DNA of 64,000 bases from Ursus arctos (GCF_023065955.2 NW_026622808.1:36158475-36222474); one strand, 5' to 3'; numbered from the stretch's first letter, positions 1-12,692 are shown. Notes: generated by a model not told the origin, from the sequence alone. A program made the numbers and translations.

Positions 1-1185
1 CACCAGGAGCCTTCTTCCTTGCACCTTCAGTGTCCCACCGGCGTTCTCCTCCCGACTGTCTCTTCTCCCTGTGGTCTGTCCCCTGCTTGTCTCTCTTCCT
101 GAAGCTAATTGTTGAACCATTAACACGGTTTGTTAGTTCGGCATAACCACTACACGCTACTGTTCGATGGGGGGTTTAACCTTGGTGGTTTCCGTCGTCT
201 TCGAGCTGCTGGTCCTGTTAGGACGGCTGGCTCCTCACACGGTGGGCCGCTGCCCCCCGGAGAATGCAAAGCTCGTAGCCATGTGCAGACACTGCTGGGG
301 CATTTGGAGGGAGTCAAGGTGGGTCCTAAGAATACTTGCATTTGGAGGAAAAAGAGAACTCCAGAGCTTAAGCCAAGGCAATGGCACCTTCCCTCCGATC
401 CCACCCCTAGGTCCCTCACCCACAGACAGCTGTCTCTGAAGCCTCGGATCACAGTGGAGACCCCTGGGGACCAGGAAGGACCATCTGTGTGTTCTCCATC
501 TCCAGCTGGCAGCCAGGATTGCTTCCAGGTGCTCCCTGACCTGGCTGACCAGAGCCCACTGACATCCTGGGCCCTTGCTTGCCTGCCTTTCACTCTCTTG
601 TGACCCCAGGTCCTACTGACCCCTGCCTGACAGGACTCTGTTTGTCTAGAATGCACTTAAACCTGAAGTGAGATGCCAGGTGAGAATTCATGAAAAGAAG
701 TTAGATGTCTTCATGGTTCTTGCCTTCATGGAGTTTCCAGTCTAGTGCTCACGAGGATATGAATAATAAAGGCACTTTGTGACATGGGCCCAAAGGGCGG
801 TTCCGAGAGTTGGGCGGAGCGGGAGGGGACATCGGTGGGTGTGGTGGAATGTGTTACTAGGTCCTACTATCTGTTCTTAATGAAGAGCCCAGGCTGGTAT
901 CAGGGTGGACTTCCTTCCTAGAGTTCTGGCATCATTAAAGACACCAGGCTTAGCTACTTGGAGCTTGAAGTGTCCCAAAGAGACGGAGAATGCAGTGGGG
1001 AGCCAGGGCTTTGAGAGCCCTGGAGCACGTCTGCTCCTTCTGGCGATGCCCGAGCAGCCCTCATGGCTCTGGGGAAGGTGAGCTGGACCGGGGTCCTGGG
1101 TTCTAGTCCCATGCATCCAAGGGCTCACCGTGGGACCTGGGTCTCTGCCCTTGGGGACCCCTGCTCTGTCATTGTGCAATAATGC

Positions 1186-1223
<38 letters not shown>

Positions 1224-2358
1224 CTGCACGTGTGCCGCCGAGCTTGAGGAGTGGTAACTCCAGTGTCGGGAGACTGTCTGCTGAGAGCCAGCGACCCTGG
1301 GGGAGGGGGGCTTTGTCATTTGCTAACTGGGTCATTTTGGGGAAAATTGAGCAGAATAATGGTCCCTCAAAGATGCCCACATCCTGATTTCTGGAGCCGG
1401 TGGATAAGCACCAGGCAGTGGTAAAGTTGGGCTTAAACCCAGATCCGCTGGAATCCAGAGGCCTGACCTGGTCCTTGTCTTGGGCTGCTGGAAGGCTCTG
1501 CTCTACCTCACTTACTCAGACTCCCCCACTTTTCTGAGGGAGAGGAGTCCCTGTGACCAATTGTTGCCCAAAAAGTTGCTGTCATTCTGGGTTTCGTACT
1601 TTTTAAACTCCTTCCCATCTCTCTAATAACACACCAGAAATCTTGGGCCTGTTCTGATGCTGGTGACGAGCCAAGGAAGGGGGCAGCCCAGCAGGCTAGT
1701 GCGGGAGGCACGCGGGCCACTGTTTCGGTCCCCACCGCCTGAGGCCCCAGAGGAAGGCCGTAACTCTGGGGACAATGCTCAATTACTCTTATCCTTCTGC
1801 AGCGTGGCCTTTCTCAGGCAATCTGATTTTCATCATTTAGGAATACGTTTTTCTAGGATGTGGCCATCCTAGAGGAAACTGTTCCTCAGAGCTCCTGCCC
1901 CCTCCGCTTCACGCCTTAGTCCACTTCCGATTGGAAAACTCTAGGTTCTTGGTCATAAGACTAGTGGAAGTAGGGTGTTTTGGGATTAAACACTCACAAG
2001 TCATAATTAATAAGGAATTAGTAAGCTTTATTAATGAGTCTTTTTTGCAGGCTCAAACAGGAGATCTTAGAGATTTTCGGAGTGCCTTCTGTTGAAGGGG
2101 GTTTGAGGAGAAGCCTGTGGTCCTGTTAAGCTCCTTTTGAGACCGTTTCCCTTTTATTTCTTCCTGCTGCTACTTCTACACAAAAGCCAAAGGGAAAAGT
2201 TGCTTCAGAAGAATTAGAGTCCACCCCTGAGGCCAGCTGCTGTGAGAGGAATTGAACTTTTGGTTAATGAGTGAAGGCCCTGTGCAGCCTGGGACACCGG
2301 GTGTCATCGGGGGGACCTTTCTGGGCCCCGGCACAGCTGAGAAACCTGATGCCATTTG
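1..2358. other. Intronic, mostly unique
   Basis: This stretch holds a (CA)n microsatellite at about 1184-1220 and a short MIR-like piece near 1400-1470. I see no exon, RNA gene or promoter. The open frames on both strands over 130-660 have no domain and no conserved start context. Confidence 0.6.
1184..1220. repeat. (CA)n microsatellite
   Basis: The sequence is an uninterrupted CA run of about 15 units at 1191-1220, preceded by CACACG. It is likely to vary in length between individuals. Confidence 0.95.
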
Positions 2359-2371
2359 AAAATGCTCTCGA

Positions 2372-2535
2372 GGGGCGCCTGGGTGGCTCAGTCAGTTAAG
2401 CGTCTGACTCTTGGTTTTGGCTCAGGTCATGATCTCAGGGTCGTGAGAGGGAGCTCTGCTCAGCCTCCTCCTTCTGCTCCTCCCCCCCTGCTGGCTCATT
2501 CTTTCTTCTTCTCTCAAATAAAAAATCTTAAAAAA
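2372..2535 (+). repeat. CAN SINE (carnivore tRNA-Lys SINE) with target duplication
   Basis: The head is GGGGCGCCTGGGTGGCTCAG, followed by the box-B-like GGCTCAGGTCATGATCTC, a CT-rich region and an AATAAAAAATCTTAAAA tail. Target-site duplications AAAATGCTCTCGAGGG (2359-2374) and AAAATGTTCTCGAGGG (2532-2547) differ at one base. That difference suggests an insertion that is not brand-new. Confidence 0.95.
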
Positions 2536-3425
2536 TGTTCTCGAGGGCTCTAGCAGATTAGCCAGTCGTGGAAGTACATACATTTTAGGTGGCCACGCGT
2601 GGATATGGTATCAGTGTGCCTTTTTAGAAAATACCACAAGTATGTTCCTGGTAAACAGGGACATGTACGTAAATTGGATTTTAAGTAGTTTTCCACTGAA
2701 AGGGATCTTTTAAATTTTCTTTAAAAAAAAAAAAATTAGGTTCCCCTGAAGGGGCAGCTCTGTCTGCATTTCCTTTTTCACGTTAATTTAAAATGCTTTA
2801 AAGCCAAACGTGTTCAATTCAGAACATATAGGAAACTGAAACAAAAACATAATAAAAGAATATATTTTCAAAATATGGGATCATTTAAAATAGACTCTTA
2901 TGAAACTGAACGCTGGACTGTGAATGCCTTTTGGCATGTTGTGTGATCCAGATCTGTCCTTGCTGGCTGCATAATTTCATTAAAACGGTGGCTCCATTTA
3001 ACCATGTCCTGTTGCTGGAAGTTGAGGTGGTCTTCTTCTTTTCACCTCCGTAAGCCGTGCTGCGTGAGTATGTCCGTGGCAGGATTGCCGTGCACATCCG
3101 CGATTATTTCCTTAGAATCAATTTTTAGATATGAAATTGCTGTAACAATGAGTATACAGGTTAATTTTTTTTGGTCTTTGATGTGAGTGTGCAAAGCATT
3201 TGCTTTGTTGTTGATTTTCAAAAGGGAATAAAAACTGAGAAATGTTCATGTTACAGTAACTGAGTATTCAAGAGCTTGGATGTTCAGGTCAGATGCAAGT
3301 TGCTTCACATCTCGCAGCCTGTTTCCTCACTTGTAAATGGGCGTCGTAATATCCTCAAACTGAATGTGAGCATGAAATCATGTCAGTAAAATGTGAGGCT
3401 GCGTACGAGCTCTCTGTGTGGAAGC

Positions 3426-3453
3426 TTTGTACCTGAACCTTTGTACCTGAACC
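3426..3453. repeat. Two-copy tandem duplication of a 14-mer
   Basis: TTTGTACCTGAACC occurs twice head to tail with no mismatch. It looks like a recent slippage event. Confidence 0.9.
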
Positions 3454-5279
3454 TCCCCTCATTCAGCCCAAGAGCCTGGGCTTCTAGGCAGCCTCCTCTC
3501 CAGCCCTTCCCGGCTTCCCGGGCCGTCACCGTAGGCACAAGCAAGCCGGCTGCCATCTTGGTGCTCTGTGACTGTCCTAATTCTGAAAGCCTGCCTTCAG
3601 ACATTTATACGTTCAGACAAACTAATCAGGCTGAAATTTCTCATGCTTATTTGCAGCTAGATGAAGCAATCCATTTAGTTGCTTTGGAATTACCCAGGCG
3701 TGGAAGAAACTGGTTTCTCAGCCTTGAGAAATTCTGAGAATTTTCTGAGGTACCGACAGGCACCGGGGCCAGCTTGGTGAAATCAGAAACCAAGGGGCCT
3801 GCGGTGGCTTTTGGTTGGGATCTCTGTCCGTAGCAACACTGGTGAGTCCACCTAGGGCACGACATACTCATCAGCTCTCTTTGGTCTGCATATCTCCTAA
3901 AGTTACTCCTTCTCTCCTCTTCGGAGAAGCTCTAAGCTTCTCAGTGAGAATGCCTTCCCTTCCGGTTTCCTCATTGGTCGGTAGAGCGGGCACATTTGCT
4001 GATTCTTTCTCTCCTTTTGCTGAATGAGAGGCCCAGAGGTTCTGAATAGTTGCTTTGTGTGAAAACCAGTATTGGGGCTATCAGGAGAGCTTGCACTGAG
4101 TTGGGATTCCAGAGTGTGTAACACCTGCTTTCGCCCATCTTTATGATTTCTGAGAACATGCAGGGAGACTGAGGTAGCAAGAGGACTGAGCTGTGCAGAG
4201 GTGTGCCACTAGCAAGTGGCAGATCTGGGGTTTGAATCTTGCAGAGTGTAGTTCCATTGTTGGTCCTTTGAACCACTGCGTGATGCCACCTCTCAACAGA
4301 TGTGTATTTATCAGAATGTGTTTTGTACCTGTCTGCACAGTGGGCTTTATCAAGCTCATTGACCATTCACACGGTTGTCGCATGGGAGCATGCAAAGACA
4401 CAAAGATGGGGTCCCTGTTCCCCTGTAGAAACAACAAAGTGGCTATCAATTATATGAAAACACTTCACCTGTTTGATACATAGCTCTGAACCCCAAACTC
4501 CCTGAAGAATTTTGTTCTGAAGGACAAAAACAGATGATTCTTACATACTACACACGTCATTTATGCCCCATGCGCACCCCAACCGTCACTTAGAGTGTGT
4601 GGATTCTTTACTGGGGATCCCCACATGTTGGATTATCCGCTCCGTGATTCCATAGTGACCGTCGGTTTGTGAGGAGGGGAACCATCTCTAACACACACCT
4701 CGTAGTATTTTTCAGTCCCCCCTTTTAAAGGTCACACCCTCTTGTCATGAATCTAGACTCCAGGCCCCTGCAGAGATGATGATACCTTGGGGGGGGGGGT
4801 TCATGCGCGCCCCTTGCCGCTGCCCCATCCTCCGTGAGGATCATTCCTATGCCAGAGGGGTGTGTTCCTTCTCTGGACTTTCCATCCGCAAAGGTTTGAT
4901 CAAGCTTTGCTTCCTGTCCTAGGTATTAAGGTTTTAAGTCTTAAACTGTGAAATTACATTCTAATACTAAGTGTGCTCCTTTCATCTAGCCCCACTGCTG
5001 TGAGCCTGTCCACGTTACCCAAGATATGTCCCGCTCTGGGGCGCGCCCCCTGGCTAAGAACCACTGGTTTAGTAACAGGGGAGAAGGCAGGAGACTGATT
5101 AAAAGAAACCCCAGGGCTTTGGAAATCCTGCGATGCTAAAAATAGCTGGGATGATTTTGAAGAGGGGGAAAGAGCCCTGCAAGCCTCAGTCACCCCTGCG
5201 ATTACTGTTCAGCCCCAGCTCAGTCACTGACTTTCCCGACTCCACATGGGAAACATGAAATTATGTTGCTGGTGATGAT

Positions 5280-5500
5280 GATGAAGATGATGGTAGTAGC
5301 TAGTATTTAGTGCGTGCTAAGCCTTGTGGGAGGCACTTTTTGTACTCATTTAATCTCTACAATGACCCCCTGTTATAGGTGTTTCACCCTCATTTTAGGT
5401 CGGAGGGCTCTGGCGCTATCCCGGCCCTCATCTCCCACAACCAGGTAGTGGGCATTTTACTCTGAGTCGCCTGGGCCCAAAGCCTGGTCCTTCTCACCGT
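5280..5500 (-). repeat. MIR fragment
   Basis: The order of text (TAGTATTTAGTGCGTGCTAAG, CTCATTTAATCTCTACAATGACC, then a remnant of the 'remaining base column' CCTCATTTTAGG) matches the tRNA-derived mammalian MIR core read in reverse. It is diverged, and the ends are approximate. Confidence 0.6.
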
Positions 5501-6289
5501 GACATCCTGCTGCAGCTCGCAGAGCCTGTGCGGAAAAGTCATGCTTCCATCCTCTACCACATCTGGATCAACTGAATCGTCTTGGCTGTTGCAAACCCTT
5601 CTGGAATGAGGGTTCGGTTCGGTAGAGTCTCATTCACTAGGTGAGAGGCTCTTTTGTGGTCAGAGCAGAGGACTTTCATTGTCAGAGTAGCGGTTAATAG
5701 AAGTTAATACCAGCCTCCAGTTCATGTTCGGCTGGGTGATGCTTGGACCCTAGTGTGAGCACTGAGAATGAGTTCTGAGTCTCACCTGTCCTTAAGTGGC
5801 TTTGTGGCTTGGGGAAGCTCCCTTCCCATCCATCGCTGATGGGTCATGCATCCCTTCCCTCCCCCTCCTTCCTTCTTTCCTCTCTTTGCTTTTTTTGGGG
5901 GAAAGCCTCACAACTTTACCAGTTAATCAGAGCTGGAATGGAACCGGCTTTCTGGTTTTGACTTGATGGTCTCTGTAGCTCCTTCCATTTCTGGATCTCA
6001 GCTGATTTGCTTCTGGTCCAGCTTTGACAAGCTTTCTCCCAGTAGCTGACCCAGTTGCCCTTCTCACACAATGAGCACAGGTAGGCTACTGGAGACACGA
6101 AGGTGGGGGTGGGGGCAGACTTAGACACAATGGAACTGTGCTCCGGACTGTGGTTTGCACCCAGGGTTTTCTGAGAGGCCAGAACCCCCCCATGGAACAG
6201 GTGCACTCTCACCTGAGAACTCGTTCCAGTCCCCTCACCCCTTACGGTGGGACTCCTGCTCGTGCTTGCTCTGAAGGGCAGCAGGGCAG

Positions 6290-6480
6290 AGCGGCTGAAA
6301 GCTTTCAGTGCTTATAAGACTGCTGGGGTTTGAATCCCAGCTCTGATACTAACGGTAAGACCTCGAGGGGCTGCCTTCTTCTCTCTGTGCCTCAGGTTCC
6401 TCATCTGTAAAACCGGAGGCAATAATGAACCCACCCCGCAGGGTTGGCATGAGGACCGGATGACTTGCTATATGTCAAGC
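6290..6480 (+). repeat. MIR fragment
   Basis: GGGGTTTGAATCCCAGCTCTG, then CTCTGTGCCTCAGGTTCC and TCATCTGTAAAACCGG, then GTTGGCATGAGGACCGGATG, are the successive landmarks of a nearly full-length MIR in sense orientation. The ends are approximate. Confidence 0.85.
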
Positions 6481-6734
6481 CCTCAGAACAGGCTCTGGGC
6501 CGTAGGAGAGGCTAGGTGACGTGTTGTTATGTCATTTAATTCTCTAAATCAAGTGAGGATGCTTCATAAATTGCAAAATACCTTTCAAATCCTCTTAGTG
6601 ACAAAAGGTGAAGAAATGGAATGGCGTAGCCTGAGCTGTAGCTGATAATCCCAGTTCACGCAGCCCTAAGAAAATTGGCCATCGGGAGATGATGGGGAGC
6701 CCACAGATATGAGAGAGCTCCCCAGATCAGGGAT

Positions 6735-6930
6735 GCCCTACCTCAGCTATGTATTAAAGTCTCTGGGGAACTCAAAATACACAGCCCTTGGTTTTTTTCC
6801 CGGACCAATGGAATCAGATTTATGCAGGGCATGGGGAAGCGTGGACCCAGGAAGCTGTTACTTTACAAAAAGCCCTCCAGGTGCATTCTGGTGCCACCTG
6901 TCTATGGACCCGTGTTTGGGAACCTCTGGC
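6735..6930 (+). repeat. MER5A-like hAT-Charlie fragment
   Basis: A diverged copy: the segments TCTCTGGGGAACTCAAAATAC, a central GGAATCAGATTTATG, and the tail GTTTGGGAACCTCTGG follow the layout of the non-autonomous transposon MER5A. The assignment is by eye and the boundaries are approximate. Confidence 0.5.
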
Positions 6931-8635
6931 GTGGATTGTCTAATGGAATTAGTTGGCTATATTTAACAGGGTGCAGGAGGATTTAGTAGAGGGTCTGACA
7001 GCAGGTGTCTGTATTTAAATACATTTTCATTAGGTAATGTGGGAGAGGTGACACAGGCAAGTTTGTCCAAAAGAAATCCAAGACCTCTAAAGACACCTAA
7101 AGCCTGGGGCCGAGTCTGGCTCTGTTTCTTTTCAAGGTCAGTTTTTACCGGCTCGCTGGTCCCCTTGCCATGGGGTAAAGTGACACGGAGACTGCAAACC
7201 GGGTGAGGAGTGGGAGTGAGTGTAATTGAAAAGGGATTTGGAAACTGGCACTTTTGGATCCTGGTTTGTAGCAGGGACACCAGCCTCCCGTGTCTGAATG
7301 TGGACACGGAAGGGCTCCGTGGGATTTTTCAAACTTGGCAGCTGCAGGGGAAGGGAGCGGTGCAGGGGATTTGGTGAGTAGGCACTGGGGTGACTGGCCG
7401 GCAGATGGGGAGCAGAGCTGAGTGCAGAGTCATGGCAAACTCATCCATCCAGGAGCAGGGAGCAAGCTGGGGGATGTGTGCTAAATAGAAAGGGGGCCGG
7501 CATGCTATTGAGAAGGAAGAAGAGGATTACAAACGTAGAGGGCTTTTTGAAAGTCATCGAACACTTCCTCATCCCTCCTACGCTGCACTTGAGCTAAAAA
7601 GTCTATAAAAGCCTTCCAGGAGATTATAGAAGTTAAGCGAGATGCTGGGATGGGCCAGTGATGGCCTCTGGACCAGTGTCTAGCAGCCGGTTTGGTTAGG
7701 TTGGTCCTGGCTCTCAAATAGGGCTAAAGAGCCTTACTCTACAGAGCTGTCATAGAGGCGGATGAAATGGTGGCTTCGTTAATTGTACGGGGCCATTCAC
7801 ACAGACGGAAGCCCTGCCTATAATGTGTATGTAGCATGGCCCCCGGTACTGGCCTGCGAAAGCAGGCTTTGCCCCTGGATGAACGTGGGGGTACTTGCTA
7901 CCCAGTGGTAGAACCCCAGATCTAAAGATCTAGAAACATTTGCCATCATGTCTACTTCATGGTCTGAAACGGAGGAGTTTGCACCTTCCTAATATCTCTT
8001 GCAGGGCAGAGAACTGAGCTCACTCCTCATGGTAGTGGTATGTCTGTTCTGGTCCTTAGTGTGGGCTATAGGACTGTAGCGGTTAGATTGCTGGTTATGC
8101 CCCGTTGCCCGGGCTCTGCTGTGACTCCATTCCTTTTTCTTCTGTGCTATTGCTACACGTAAGCAAGAGTGAGTCATTAAAGAGGTAACTCTGAATCCAC
8201 CTGATTAAAGGAGAAACCCAAAATATAATAGAGGAGTCAGTTTTTTATACTATGCTGTTAGCAAAAAATGAGCTACAACACCCCACAGAGCAGTTGTCAA
8301 GTTAAGAACCACAACTCCAGGTAGGGAGATCCTTCCAGACATTAACAGCTGTGGTGTCCTGAGACCACCATGGAGGGCTCTCCCCCCTGTGTCTGGCACT
8401 GTGGGAGTTCGTGGGGAGACAGATGGAGTATCATTTTCTGGCCCTTCCAGGTACTTCAGTCTTTCTAGGAATTCAGTAAATGATCTTGTGCCCAAATGAA
8501 TGGTAGGCTCCTAGCTTCTATAGGAGTCGTTCAGAAAGAGAGGGATTCAGATTGATCGAAGCAGTCTTATCGATCGAGACACTAAAGGGTAGGTAGCTAG
8601 CTGGCTGTTGATAATGCAAATCAGAGTAATAACTT

Positions 8636-8806
8636 CGTTAAGATTTTTTGAGAGCGAGAGCACGCTGAGTGGGGAGAGGACCGAAGGGAGAGGGAGAAGT
8701 AGACTCCCCGCTGAACAGGGAGCCCGACACGGGGCTCAATCCCAGGACCCTGGGATCATGACCTGAGCCAAAGGCAGACACTTGACTGAGCCAGCCAGGT
8801 GCCCCC
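8636..8806 (-). repeat. CAN SINE with target duplication
   Basis: Reversed copy: the T-rich end TTAAGATTTTTTGAGAGCGAG comes first, then ATCATGACCTGAGCC and the head complement CCAGCCAGGTGCCCCC. Flanks CAGAGTAATAACTTC (8622-8636) and CAGAGTAGTAACTTC (8806-8820) form a target-site duplication with one mismatch. Confidence 0.93.
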
Positions 8807-8820
8807 AGAGTAGTAACTTC

Positions 8821-9917
8821 TTTGTAGAGCATTTTACATTTTAAAATTTTCTACAGGGATCATGAACTCAGATGCCTTCCAGGACCAGGCAGGTAACAAA
8901 AACTGGGGAAGCAGTTAGAATGGTGGGGGTTGTGGCACCTTAAAGCATGACAATCTAAAATTTAGAATAGAAGCATAACATATTCCGATTTTCCAAGATC
9001 CCATTTAACGTTCACAGCGTCCTTAGGAGGCAGGACTCTTCTCCTTTTCCAAAGATAAGAAAAACGTCAAATACAATGAAAGGCAGAGCTAGCTGTGGTC
9101 GGAGTCTGCAGTGTTGATCTCTAGAGCTCTGCACTATTTCCCCTGGAGGCCTGGGCCCCCGGGACCGAGCCATTTGAGAAGAAGGTACATGCTCTCCTAA
9201 ATGGTCCCCCCTCTCCCAGAGCTACCCCAATCATTCTCTGAGCATGGCTCTGGGGAGACAGCTTCTGGACCTGTTTGTTTCTACTCTTACCCCGTTTCTT
9301 AAATGGACCCAGGAGAAATAGGCTGGGAGACACCAGCAAGGCTTTGCAGGAGTCGGAGAAAGCCATCAACCGAGCCAGTGTTCAGGTCCTTTTGGACCTA
9401 ATAACAGGTCCCCAGTGCTGAAATCAGCTTTGCTATCACATCTAATTGGCTGATTTGAGATTTCCCAACTGTCTTTTTTTTTTTTTTAATCTCTTACCCA
9501 TCTTTGTTATTTTTCACTGAAAGAGAAAGCAAAAAGAAATTGAGAGGTTGAGTTGGGGTTACTTGAACCCAAAGTGAAGAACCCCCTACAGCAGGACTGG
9601 GACCCCCTGAAAAAGGGAAGAGGTGTCAATCACAATTAATGTGAGCAGTCTCTCTAGCTCCCCAGACCTTCAGTTGCGGCTGCCGTGACAGCATGAATTA
9701 CCTTCAGTTGTGGTGAATTACATTTAACAGCATTATTGCGCATATACCCTGGCGGGAGACAGGAAGGAAGACTTAGGAAGGACGGATGCCTGGGGTCCGG
9801 GTGTGGGGCACAGCATCAGGCCAGGGACCATGGACTTTCTGCGCCATCACCAAAGCTTCTGTATGGTTTGGGGTCTGATTCCCACAAGTGCTTGGGGGAA
9901 GGCACAGTCACCTACTT
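8821..9917. other. Intronic, little visible
   Basis: A MIR-like piece (reverse) lies near 8990-9115 and a poly-T run at about 9474-9487. Nothing else was recognised. Confidence 0.5.
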
Positions 9918-10437
9918 TATTTAGGTACAATTTACGTACAATAAAATGTACATCTTAAAGTATACAGATTGAGTCTCAATAAATGTCTACACCTCTGTAA
10001 CCGCCATCCCAGTGAAGGTGTAGACCATTTCCATCCCTCCGTAAAGATCCCTGTGCCCTCCCCAGTCCATCCCCCCACTAATTCTTGACCCAAGGCAAAC
10101 GCTGATCTGCCTTTTACTATTCCAGACTAGATTTGTCGTTCCTGGAGTTTCATAGAATGTACTCTTGTATGTGTATCAAAGTTTTGTCCTTTTAACTGCT
10201 GAGGGACATTCCATCGTGTGGATACACCACAATTTGTTTATTCCCTTACCTGCTGTTGGGCATTTGGGTCCAAACACTGGAAACATTGTCTTGGCTATTA
10301 CAAATAAACAGCCAGGTTTTGGTTGGTGCAAATAAAGCTGCTGGGAATATTTTTATACTCACCTTTGTGTAGACATAAATTTTTATTACTCTTAGGAAGA
10401 ATAGCAAAGCCTGGGATTGCTGGATCATACGGTATGG

Positions 10438-11084
10438 CAGGCAGGAATTTGGCCCCCGTAACTTCCGCCCACTGGTGGTGCACCTGTGAATGCTATCATA
10501 TGTAGCAAAAAGGACTTTACAGATGGAATTAAAGTGGCCAATCAACAGATTTTAAGACAGGGAGAGTATCCTGAACCAAACAGATGGAGCCAGTGTGATC
10601 CCACGGAGGTATCCGAAAAGGAAGCCAGAAGACGCAGTGAGAACTCTTCTAGGGGGAGAGGTCAAAGAGCGAGAAGGACCCAGACACCACTGCGGTTATT
10701 GAATGTGGAGAAAGGAGGCCATGAGCCAAGCAATGCAGACACCTTTAGGAGAGGAGAATGACCCCCGACTGGCAGCCAGCCAGGAAAGGGGGACCTCCAT
10801 CCTATAGCTGTATGTAGCTGAATGCCATCAACAACTCCAGTCGGATGAGTCTGGAAGCCGATCGTCTGCCAGAGCCTGTGGATAAGCACCCGGGCTGGCT
10901 GATACCCTGATTTTCGGACCTGTGGGACCCACAGCAGAGAAACCAGTCACACTTACTGGACCTTCTGACATGGCGGAAATGAGATAATAAATCTGCATTG
11001 TTTTAAGCCATTTGTTGTTGCTGTAACAAACTTAAGTAGTAAGTTTGTTACAGCAGCAGTGAATGGCTATGCAAACTAATGTAT
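10438..11084 (+). mobile_element. Probable MLT1-type MaLR LTR nested in the L1
   Basis: The text CACCTGTGAATGCTATCAT, AGGACTTTACAGATGGAATT, then ACCCAGACACCACTGCGG and AATAAATCTGCATTGTTTTA follow the layout of MLT/MaLR long terminal repeats, including the polyadenylation signal and GTTTTAAGCCATTTG near the 3' side. The host L1 resumes beyond it. It is an ancient non-coding solo LTR. Exact ends could not be set. Confidence 0.6.
11019..11055. repeat. Perfect 16-bp inverted repeat, 5-nt loop
   Basis: The arm TGCTGTAACAAACTTA (11019-11034) is answered by its exact complement TAAGTTTGTTACAGCA (11040-11055) across the loop AGTAG. Pairing extends imperfectly outward. It lies at the 3' edge of the LTR described over 10438-11084. 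Confidence 0.95.
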
Positions 11085-12272
11085 ATGCGAAGTGTGTGTT
11101 GATAAGAAACTGCCAAAGCCTTCCCAATGGGTTATACGATTTTATATCCCCATCAGGAACAGTATGTGAGTTGCTCCATATCCTTGTCAACACATGTTAT
11201 TGTCAGACTGTCTTCCATTTCAGCTGTTCTGTTGGGTGTGTGGTCGTATGTCACTAGGGCTCTAATTTCTATTTCATTCGTAGACTTTCTGTTGCAGTGT
11301 GCCTGTTCAGATCTTCTGTGCAGTTCTCATTGGGCTGCCATCTTACTGAGTTGGAGAGATATTCATAGAGTCTGTGTTTAAGTTCTCAGAAGACCTGTGC
11401 ATTGCGTCTCCTTGTTCATAGTGTGTGGCTTGCTTTTTCGTGTTGTTAATCGTGTCTCTGGAAGGACATGTCTTATTTTGTTGAGGTCAATTTTACTTTT
11501 TTCTTTGGTTCATTCCTTCTAAGTCGGGAAAATTTACTTACCCATGATTTAAACATTTTTCTCCCATTTCTTCTGAAGTTTTCTAGTTTTAGCTTTTACA
11601 AATGCCTATGGTCTACTTTGAGGTAAGGGTTGAAGTTCACTTTTTTACATGAATACAGAGTTGTTTCAGTGCCATTTGTTGAAAACGCTGTTCTTTGTTT
11701 AATTCCTTTGGTCCTTTTGTCAAATTTGTTGATCATAGATGTGTGGGCTTATTTCTGGACTTTTTATTTTCCACGGATAGGTCTATCTTTATGCAAATAC
11801 CACTCTGTCCTGGTTACTGTAGCTTTATATTAGGTCCAGAAACCAGGTAGTGTATGTTCTCCAGCTTTCTATTAGGTCTTTTATATTGCCATCTGGATTT
11901 CATAATTAGCTCATGAACTTCTACAAAAAAACCTGGATGGGATTTTGATCTGGCTGGCATCGAATCTGTGTATCTATGTAGGGAGAATTGAGGTAGGAAT
12001 AGAAAAAGATTTAAAAAAATTAATGGTTGAAAACTTTGGAAATTTGATAATAACCCACATATGCAAGGAGCTCAATAAATCCAAAGGGGGATAAGCAACA
12101 AAGAAAAGCTCACACTGTAATCAATACCCCCAAAATTATATAAGCAGAAAATCTTAACAGAGGGAAAAGACCTATTCTGTAAACAGATTCAGAGAAAATT
12201 TCTTACCGGAAACAATACAAGCCAGAAGATAATGCAGTAACACCTTTACAATGCTGCAAACTATCAATCTAG

Positions 12273-12470
12273 AATTTGTTTTTTAAGATTTTATTTATTT
12301 ATTCGACAGAGATAGACAGCCAGCGAGAGAGGGAACACAAGCAGGGGGAGTGGGAGTGGAAGAAGCAGGCTCCCAGCAGAGAAGCGTGGTGTGGGGCTCG
12401 ATCCCATAACGCCGGGATCACGCCCTGAGCCGAAGGCAGACGCTTAACCGCTGTGCCACCCAGGCGCCCC
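12273..12470 (-). repeat. CAN SINE, younger copy, inserted in the tail of an older one
   Basis: Reversed copy with AAGATTTTATTTATTTATTC, GCAGGGGGAGTGGGAGTGG, GATCACGCCCTGAGCC and the head complement GTGCCACCCAGGCGCCCC. The short flank TAGAATTT occurs on both sides (about 12270 and 12471). Its high similarity to the 42.5-kb copy marks it as a young subfamily member. Confidence 0.92.
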
Positions 12471-12478
12471 TAGAATTT

Positions 12479-12692
12479 TTTTTTTTTTTAAGACTTATTT
12501 ACTTGAGAGAGAGAGAGAGAGAGCAAGCAAGAGCGGGCATGAGCGGGAGGAACAGAGGGAGACAGAATCTCAGGCAGACTCCATGCTGAGTGGGGAGCCC
12601 AATGCAGGGCTCGATCTCATGACCCTGAGATCACGACCTGAGCCAAAACCAAGAGTCAGATGCTTAACCAACTGTGCCACCTAGACACCCCG
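12479..12692 (-). repeat. CAN SINE, older copy
   Basis: Reversed copy starting with a poly-T, (GA)n, then GATCACGACCTGAGCC and AACCAAGAGTCAGATGC and ending GCCACCTAGACACCCC. The outer flank CAATCTAG is present at 12265-12272 and 12693-12700, so this insertion preceded the younger SINE that now separates it from its left duplication. Confidence 0.9.

Larger units (their letters stand above)
2548..8620. other. Intronic stretch with old interspersed repeats
   Basis: MIR-type fragments lie near 3245-3390, 4170-4340, 5280-5500 and 6290-6480, and a MER5A-like fragment at 6735-6930. A 14-nt tandem duplication sits at 3426-3453 and an 11-G run at 4789-4799. Between these I see only unique intronic sequence without splice-flanked open frames. 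Confidence 0.55.
9918..11985 (-). mobile_element. Old L1 (reverse), split by an LTR
   Basis: Two blocks, about 9918-10437 and 11085-11985, read in the same reverse orientation and join in order across the inserted MLT1-like LTR. Landmarks are TTGCTGGATCATACGGTA at the left junction, GAAACTGCCAAAGCC and CCCATCAGGAACAG at the right block, then the reverse ORF2-like text TTTGTTGAAAACGCTGTTC and CTCTGTCCTGGTTACTGTAG. All frames are broken. It is a decayed LINE-1 and is not mobile. Subfamily not resolved. Confidence 0.8.

Noticed and set aside
1130..1387. Open frames through the CA repeat
   Set aside because: They encode His-Thr and Val-Cys runs from a microsatellite and have no other support.
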